Translations under genes and position numbers: made by a program | The notes under the pieces: model-generated | What the model was told of the DNA's origin: nothing | Database searches by the model: none | The model's input: the letters and a program-made list of their open reading frames with translations, nothing else | Source of the DNA: JBCBST01 sp039819115 | GTDB lineage: Bacteria; Bacteroidota; Rhodothermia; Balneolales; Balneolaceae | NCBI GenBank assembly: GCA_039819115.1 | Contig: JBCBST010000065.1 | Coordinates: 1 to 17,209, forward strand | Reading direction: 5' to 3' | Length of the DNA stretch: 17,209 bases | In this document: in pieces, positions 13,336 to 17,209 of the stretch | Layout: each line of letters starts with the position of its first letter | How positions within the stretch are numbered: position 1 is the first letter of the stretch

Positions 13336-14939
13336 TATTTTGATTGTGCTAAAGGTTCCGATTCATCTATTCCATAGAATGAGGTAGCCCATTCGGGTAA
13401 GTCTATGGCATGAGAAGATGAGGAAATGGCCTCACCTTTTTCTTGAGCAGAAATAATTAACTCTGTTACCTGTGCTTCAGAGTATCGGGTAAAATCAACC
13501 GGGCGTACACCAATCCAAAACATGAAGATAACCAATGGAATCAGCAAACCGATTTCACGGCCATTCAGGTCGATCAGTTTTTCATTTTCTTCATGGGTGA
13601 TGGGTCCAAACATAACCCGCTGAAACATCCAAAGCATGTATACGGCTGCAAGAATAACTCCTGATGCAGAAATGATCGCAAACCAGCGGTTATCATAAAG
13701 CTCAGAAAAGAACGAACCATTTAAGATCAGGAATTCTCCTACGAACCCGTTAAGACCAGGTAAACCGATAGAAGCCAGGGTGGCGATCATAAACATTACG
13801 GTGAAGATGGGAACCTTCTTCGCAATGCCACCAAAATCTTTGATCATTCGGGTGTGCCGCCTGTCATAAATCATACCCACAATAAGGAATAATGCGCCCG
13901 TGGAAAGCCCGTGATTGATCATCTGAATGATGGAGCCTTGTATCGCTATCGTGTTAAATGCAAATATGCCCAGCACAACAAACCCGAGGTGACTCACGGA
14001 TGAATACGCCACGAGTTTCTTGACATCTTTCTGCACCATGGCAACTAATGCACCATAAATTATCCCGATTACAGCTAGTACAGCCATATATGGTGCGAAT
14101 TCCATAAATGCGTTTGGAAACATAGGAAGACAAACGCGGATCAGGCCATAGGTTCCCATTTTAAGCATGATGGCCGCCAAAACCACCGAACCAGCCGTAG
14201 GAGCTTCTGTATGGGCATATGGCAACCAGGTATGGAAAGGGAAAAGAGGCACTTTAATACAAAAAGCTAATGCAAAGGCCAGGAACAAATACGTTTGTTC
14301 AACCAATCCGATCTGATATGTGGCGCCGGATAAGAATCTCCAGTCTGTAGTAAAGTATACTCCATCCAGGGTGCTACCCGCATCGTACCCTACATAAATA
14401 AGCGCAACCAGCATGATCAGAGATCCTACCAGGGTATAAATAAAGAACTTTAAGGTTGCCCGTATACGATCTGCACCTCCCCAGATACCAATCAGGAAAT
14501 ACATAGGAATAAGAGACAACTCAAAAAAGACGTAAAACACCATGAGGTCGAGAGAAGCAAATACTCCAAGCGATGCCGTTTGCAGCAGCAGCAACATGCA
14601 AAGATACCCGGTAAGGTGTTTGCTCACCGAAGTCCAGGAAGAGATAATTACGATCGGGCTGATAAATGTGGTGAGCATAAACAACAGCAGGCTCAATCCG
14701 TCAAGTCCCACCAGGTATTTTATATCAAGTCCTGATGATATGCTCCCCCCTTCTGTCAGAAACTGGGCCGTACCAGAGTTGACGATATCAAAATTGAACA
14801 TCAGAGGCAGGGAGAGAACGAACGTTACCGAAGTAAAGAGCAACGCGACCCATTTTTTACCTTCCTCTCCCCGAACAAAAGCCACAAACGGAATACCAAG
14901 CAGTGGGAGATAAATCGTGATATTGAGTATGATTTCCAT
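13335..14939 (-). CDS. nuoM: NADH-quinone oxidoreductase subunit M (complex I)
   Basis: NuoM is the middle antiporter-like subunit of the complex I membrane arm. About 14 helices are evident. In a frame counted from the TTG at 14940-14942, the key residues are E141 in VFFELSLIPMYFLIG, K230 in AFCIKVPLFPFHTWLP and K261 in AAIMLKMGTYGLIR, close to E. coli E144, K234 and K265. HTWLPYAHTEAPTAGS is a NuoM signature. I prefer the ATG at 14937-14939 (534 residues) to the adjacent TTG one codon upstream; neither has an SD. The gene starts 12 bases after the nuoL stop and its TAA overlaps the phhB ATG, so the three are co-transcribed. The C-terminal tail (about 490-534) is polar and Ser-rich. Confidence 0.96.
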   Translation of the reverse strand: MEIILNITIYLPLLGIPFVAFVRGEEGKKWVALLFTSVTFVLSLPLMFNFDIVNSGTAQFLTEGGSISSGLDIKYLVGLDGLSLLLFMLTTFISPIVIISSWTSVSKHLTGYLCMLLLLQTASLGVFASLDLMVFYVFFELSLIPMYFLIGIWGGADRIRATLKFFIYTLVGSLIMLVALIYVGYDAGSTLDGVYFTTDWRFLSGATYQIGLVEQTYLFLAFALAFCIKVPLFPFHTWLPYAHTEAPTAGSVVLAAIMLKMGTYGLIRVCLPMFPNAFMEFAPYMAVLAVIGIIYGALVAMVQKDVKKLVAYSSVSHLGFVVLGIFAFNTIAIQGSIIQMINHGLSTGALFLIVGMIYDRRHTRMIKDFGGIAKKVPIFTVMFMIATLASIGLPGLNGFVGEFLILNGSFFSELYDNRWFAIISASGVILAAVYMLWMFQRVMFGPITHEENEKLIDLNGREIGLLIPLVIFMFWIGVRPVDFTRYSEAQVTELIISAQEKGEAISSSSHAIDLPEWATSFYGIDESEPLAQSK

Positions 14940-14951
14940 CAATAAGCAGAA

Positions 14952-16973
14952 TTAAAAAATCATCATGTAGAGAATTATGACTACACCAATTACAAAGGCG
15001 AATGCATAGTTTGAAACGACACCCGTTTGTACATAGCGAAACAGGCTTCCCCCAAGGCGTACCGTACCGGCAATGTAGTTTACAAAGCCATCTACAATCC
15101 TCATGTCAAATACGGCCAGCACACGATCTGACAAACGCACAATAGGATTTGCGATTACGCCTTCGTATACATCGTCAAGATTGTATTTGTCTTTCCAGAC
15201 ACTATAGAGTGCACCAAAGCGTCGGGCTATAGAGGCATCAGATTCTTCTTGCTGATCACTATTGTACATTCTGAAAGCAACCGTAACACCGGCAATGGCG
15301 ACAACAATAGAAACACCCATCAGCACCCATTCCAGCCAATGCTCCATGGTAATCTTGTAGTCCGAAACTACAGTGTAGAGCCAGTCGTGAAGCAGATTGA
15401 TGTGGGCCGGTTCATGCGTGAACGTTTCGACAATGAAATTCGGAACCCCGAGAAAGCCGCCAAAAATGGCCAGAAATGCCAAAATCCAAAGAGGAATTGT
15501 CATGGATGCAGGGCTTTCATGCAGAAACTTTTCCGCTCCTTCAGCTTCAGGAACCTTAGACGGGAGTTTGAACGATCCGTGAAAAGTGGTCAATGTCAAT
15601 CGGAACATGTAGAAGGCAGTCAGGAACGCAGTTACAATTCCAACACCCCAAAGAATCATGTAAAGGGGCTCACCAAATCCCTGGAAACCGGCATTCATGG
15701 TCTGAGCCAGTACTTCGTCTTTTGAGAAGAAACCAGCCAGAGGCGGAATTCCGGCAATAGCTATGGTTGAAATAAAAAACGTCCGGTAGGTGGAGGGCAT
15801 AAATTTTCTAAGCCCTCCCATAAAGCGCATGTCCTGTGGATCGAAATGTACCTTTTTACCCTCTTTATGAAGTCCATGCTCCACATGCTCCATCGCATGA
15901 ATAACCGATCCTGAGCCCAGGAATAAGCAGGCTTTGAAAAAGGCGTGGGTAACGACATGAAACATCGCTGCTGTGAATCCACCAGATCCAAGGGCTAAAA
16001 ACATATACCCCAACTGGGAAACGGTGGAATACGCAAGTACGCTCTTAATATCGTTTTGAGTGATTGCAATCGTAGCAGCAACGATGGCTGTCAGGGCCCC
16101 TATTAACGCAATAACCAGCATTACTTCCGGTATCATCACATACATGGCCGACATCCTGGAAATGAGATAAATCCCTGAAGTTACCATAGTAGCCGCGTGG
16201 ATAAGGGCAGATACCGAAGTGGGACCCGCCATGGCATCCGGTAACCACACGAACAGTGGAATTTGCGCACTCTTCCCTGTGGCCCCTACAAACATCAGAA
16301 GCCCGATCGCGACTTTATATTCCTGGGAAATGTTACCCAGATTAGCCAGAATCACATCAAAATTAAGACTGCCCACAGACTGGAACAGCATGAACATGGC
16401 AATCAAAAATGCAAAATCTCCGACCCGGTTATAGATAAATGCCTTTTTAGCGGCGTCCGATTTAGCCATATCATGATACCAGAATCCGATGAGGAGGTAC
16501 GAACACACCCCTACTCCTTCCCAACCCAGAAAGAGGAGCAACAAATTGTTCCCCAATACCAGGTTTAACATGGCAAAAATGAAAAGATTCAGGTAGGCAA
16601 AAAATTTCCAGTATCCTTCATCATGAGCCATATATCCCATAGAATACAAATGGATGAGAAAACCCACTCCGGTTACCACCAGGGCCATTAATATAGAAAG
16701 CTGATCGAGGCGGTAGGCGATGTCCACGCTAAATGTACCTGCCTCAATCCATGTAAAAAGGGTAAAGATTTCGGCTGCGGAATCAGCCTTCATGTTCAGA
16801 AAAAAGTAGACCGATATGATAAATGGGATAAATACCATGGTGTTGGCAATAATCCCGATCAGATTTTTATTCTCTCTATAAGAAGGCACAAATAGTCCGA
16901 CAATACCATTGATCAAAAATCCTAAAAGAGGAAGAGCAACGATGCTGACAAATAACGCCGTGTTGGATTCCAT
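14952..16973 (-). CDS. nuoL: NADH-quinone oxidoreductase subunit L (complex I)
   Basis: NuoL is the distal antiporter-like subunit of complex I and carries the long lateral helix that runs along the membrane arm. From the ATG at 16971-16973 it has 673 residues, somewhat longer than the 613 of E. coli. Channel residues are E152 in FLGWEGVGVCSYLLIGFW, K234 in GATGKSAQIPLFVWLP, D in PDAMAGPTSVSALIHAATMVTSG and H259, matching E. coli E144, K229 and H254. The frame remains open for 29 more codons to an ATG at 17058-17060, but a strong promoter (17025-17054) lies inside that stretch and would start the mRNA downstream of it. The inner ATG also fits E. coli numbering. No SD is visible. No nuoK lies directly upstream, unlike the usual nuo order. 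Confidence 0.95.
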   Translation of the reverse strand: MESNTALFVSIVALPLLGFLINGIVGLFVPSYRENKNLIGIIANTMVFIPFIISVYFFLNMKADSAAEIFTLFTWIEAGTFSVDIAYRLDQLSILMALVVTGVGFLIHLYSMGYMAHDEGYWKFFAYLNLFIFAMLNLVLGNNLLLLFLGWEGVGVCSYLLIGFWYHDMAKSDAAKKAFIYNRVGDFAFLIAMFMLFQSVGSLNFDVILANLGNISQEYKVAIGLLMFVGATGKSAQIPLFVWLPDAMAGPTSVSALIHAATMVTSGIYLISRMSAMYVMIPEVMLVIALIGALTAIVAATIAITQNDIKSVLAYSTVSQLGYMFLALGSGGFTAAMFHVVTHAFFKACLFLGSGSVIHAMEHVEHGLHKEGKKVHFDPQDMRFMGGLRKFMPSTYRTFFISTIAIAGIPPLAGFFSKDEVLAQTMNAGFQGFGEPLYMILWGVGIVTAFLTAFYMFRLTLTTFHGSFKLPSKVPEAEGAEKFLHESPASMTIPLWILAFLAIFGGFLGVPNFIVETFTHEPAHINLLHDWLYTVVSDYKITMEHWLEWVLMGVSIVVAIAGVTVAFRMYNSDQQEESDASIARRFGALYSVWKDKYNLDDVYEGVIANPIVRLSDRVLAVFDMRIVDGFVNYIAGTVRLGGSLFRYVQTGVVSNYAFAFVIGVVIILYMMIF

Positions 16974-17024
16974 TAAATACAGTCGGTTAATTGGTAGTGC
17001 CTGGCAAGAGAATTCTAAGATCGG

Positions 17025-17054
17025 CAAAGATACGAAAAACTGGAGGAAGGAAAA
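17025..17054 (-). promoter_or_regulatory. Bacteroidota-type promoter for nuoL-nuoM-phhB-nuoN
   Basis: The minus strand has TTTT (17051-17054), an 18-base spacer and TATCTTTG (17025-17032). The second box is a perfect match to the TAnnTTTG consensus; the first matches three of four bases of TTTG. Transcription would start near 17018, leaving a leader of about 45 bases before the ATG at 16973. This makes nuoL the first gene of a transcription unit and rules against the upstream ATG at 17060. Confidence 0.6.
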
Positions 17055-17060
17055 GCGCAT

Positions 17061-17209
17061 TTAAGTTTGCGTTAAGTTATTTGACATCCCTCCGATAATG
17101 ATTTTGATTTTAAAGATTTTACTCAATCTTAAGGATTTAAAGACAGGCCAGGTTTTCTATACGTTGTGCCAACCAGTATTTTGGCCTCAATTAATTTCAA
17201 TCCACTAAA
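17061..17209. other. Intergenic stretch with no recognised gene
   Basis: AT-rich sequence at the right edge. On neither strand do I see an open frame that resembles a gene, and there is no nuoK. The complementary arms AGGCCA (17145-17150) and TGGCCT (17182-17187) could close a 31-base loop that itself holds GGTT and AACC. The weak hairpin AAGATT / AATCTT lies near 17114-17131. Neither has a terminator-like U-tract, so I assign no role. Confidence 0.4.

Noticed and set aside
15249..15725. Open frame of 158 codons on the plus strand
   Set aside because: It is antisense to nuoL, whose conserved membrane sequence explains the DNA; the translation resembles no protein family.
16974..17060. Longer nuoL start at 17060 giving 702 residues
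   Set aside because: The promoter TATCTTTG lies inside this stretch, so the mRNA would begin downstream; the channel residues also fit E. coli numbering from the inner ATG.
17061..17090. GGAGGG followed by ATG and an 8-codon frame, a possible leader peptide
   Set aside because: The SD touches the ATG with no spacing, and the frame ends before the promoter, so it would not be on the nuoL mRNA.

Overview
This window looks like chromosomal DNA from the Rhodothermota/Balneolota side of the Bacteroidota (FCB) group, with GC content roughly in the mid-40s by eye. Four points support this. Candidate promoters resemble the Bacteroidota TTTG / TAnnTTTG pattern. Both Shine-Dalgarno-led and SD-less starts occur. 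An ExbB - small membrane protein - ExbD - ExbD cluster is present. A pterin-4a-carbinolamine dehydratase gene sits inside the complex I genes, an arrangement I recall being reported for Rhodothermus marinus. The assignment is an inference, not a search result.

Every gene I can support is on the minus strand, so transcription runs from high to low coordinates. In that order: (1) about 236 bases with no recognisable gene, holding a promoter; (2) nuoL - nuoM - phhB/pcd - nuoN, the three antiporter-like membrane subunits of complex I with a pterin dehydratase coupled between nuoM and nuoN; (3) rpsF - rpsR - rplI, with its own promoter and a leader hairpin, closely followed by dsbD; (4) a very large predicted outer-membrane beta-barrel protein of unknown function, whose open frame continues upstream into a convincing signal peptide but has no ATG, GTG or TTG there; (5) exbB - an 89-residue three-helix membrane protein - two exbD paralogues, ending at a rho-independent terminator; (6) thiL, starting about 19 bases past that terminator stem; (7) ftsH, running off the left edge after 488 codons.

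The common theme is the cell envelope and its energetics. Complex I builds the proton motive force. ExbB/ExbD-type proteins use it to drive work at the outer membrane. DsbD carries reductant to the periplasm. The large barrel protein is a candidate surface or export component. FtsH degrades faulty membrane proteins. ThiL and the S6/S18/L9 genes are housekeeping.

I saw no CRISPR array, tRNA, rRNA, insertion sequence or phage gene. No stretch longer than 300 bases lacks a gene. The least described items are the large outer-membrane protein with its missing start codon, the small membrane protein embedded in the ExbB/ExbD cluster, and the non-canonical ThiL motif.
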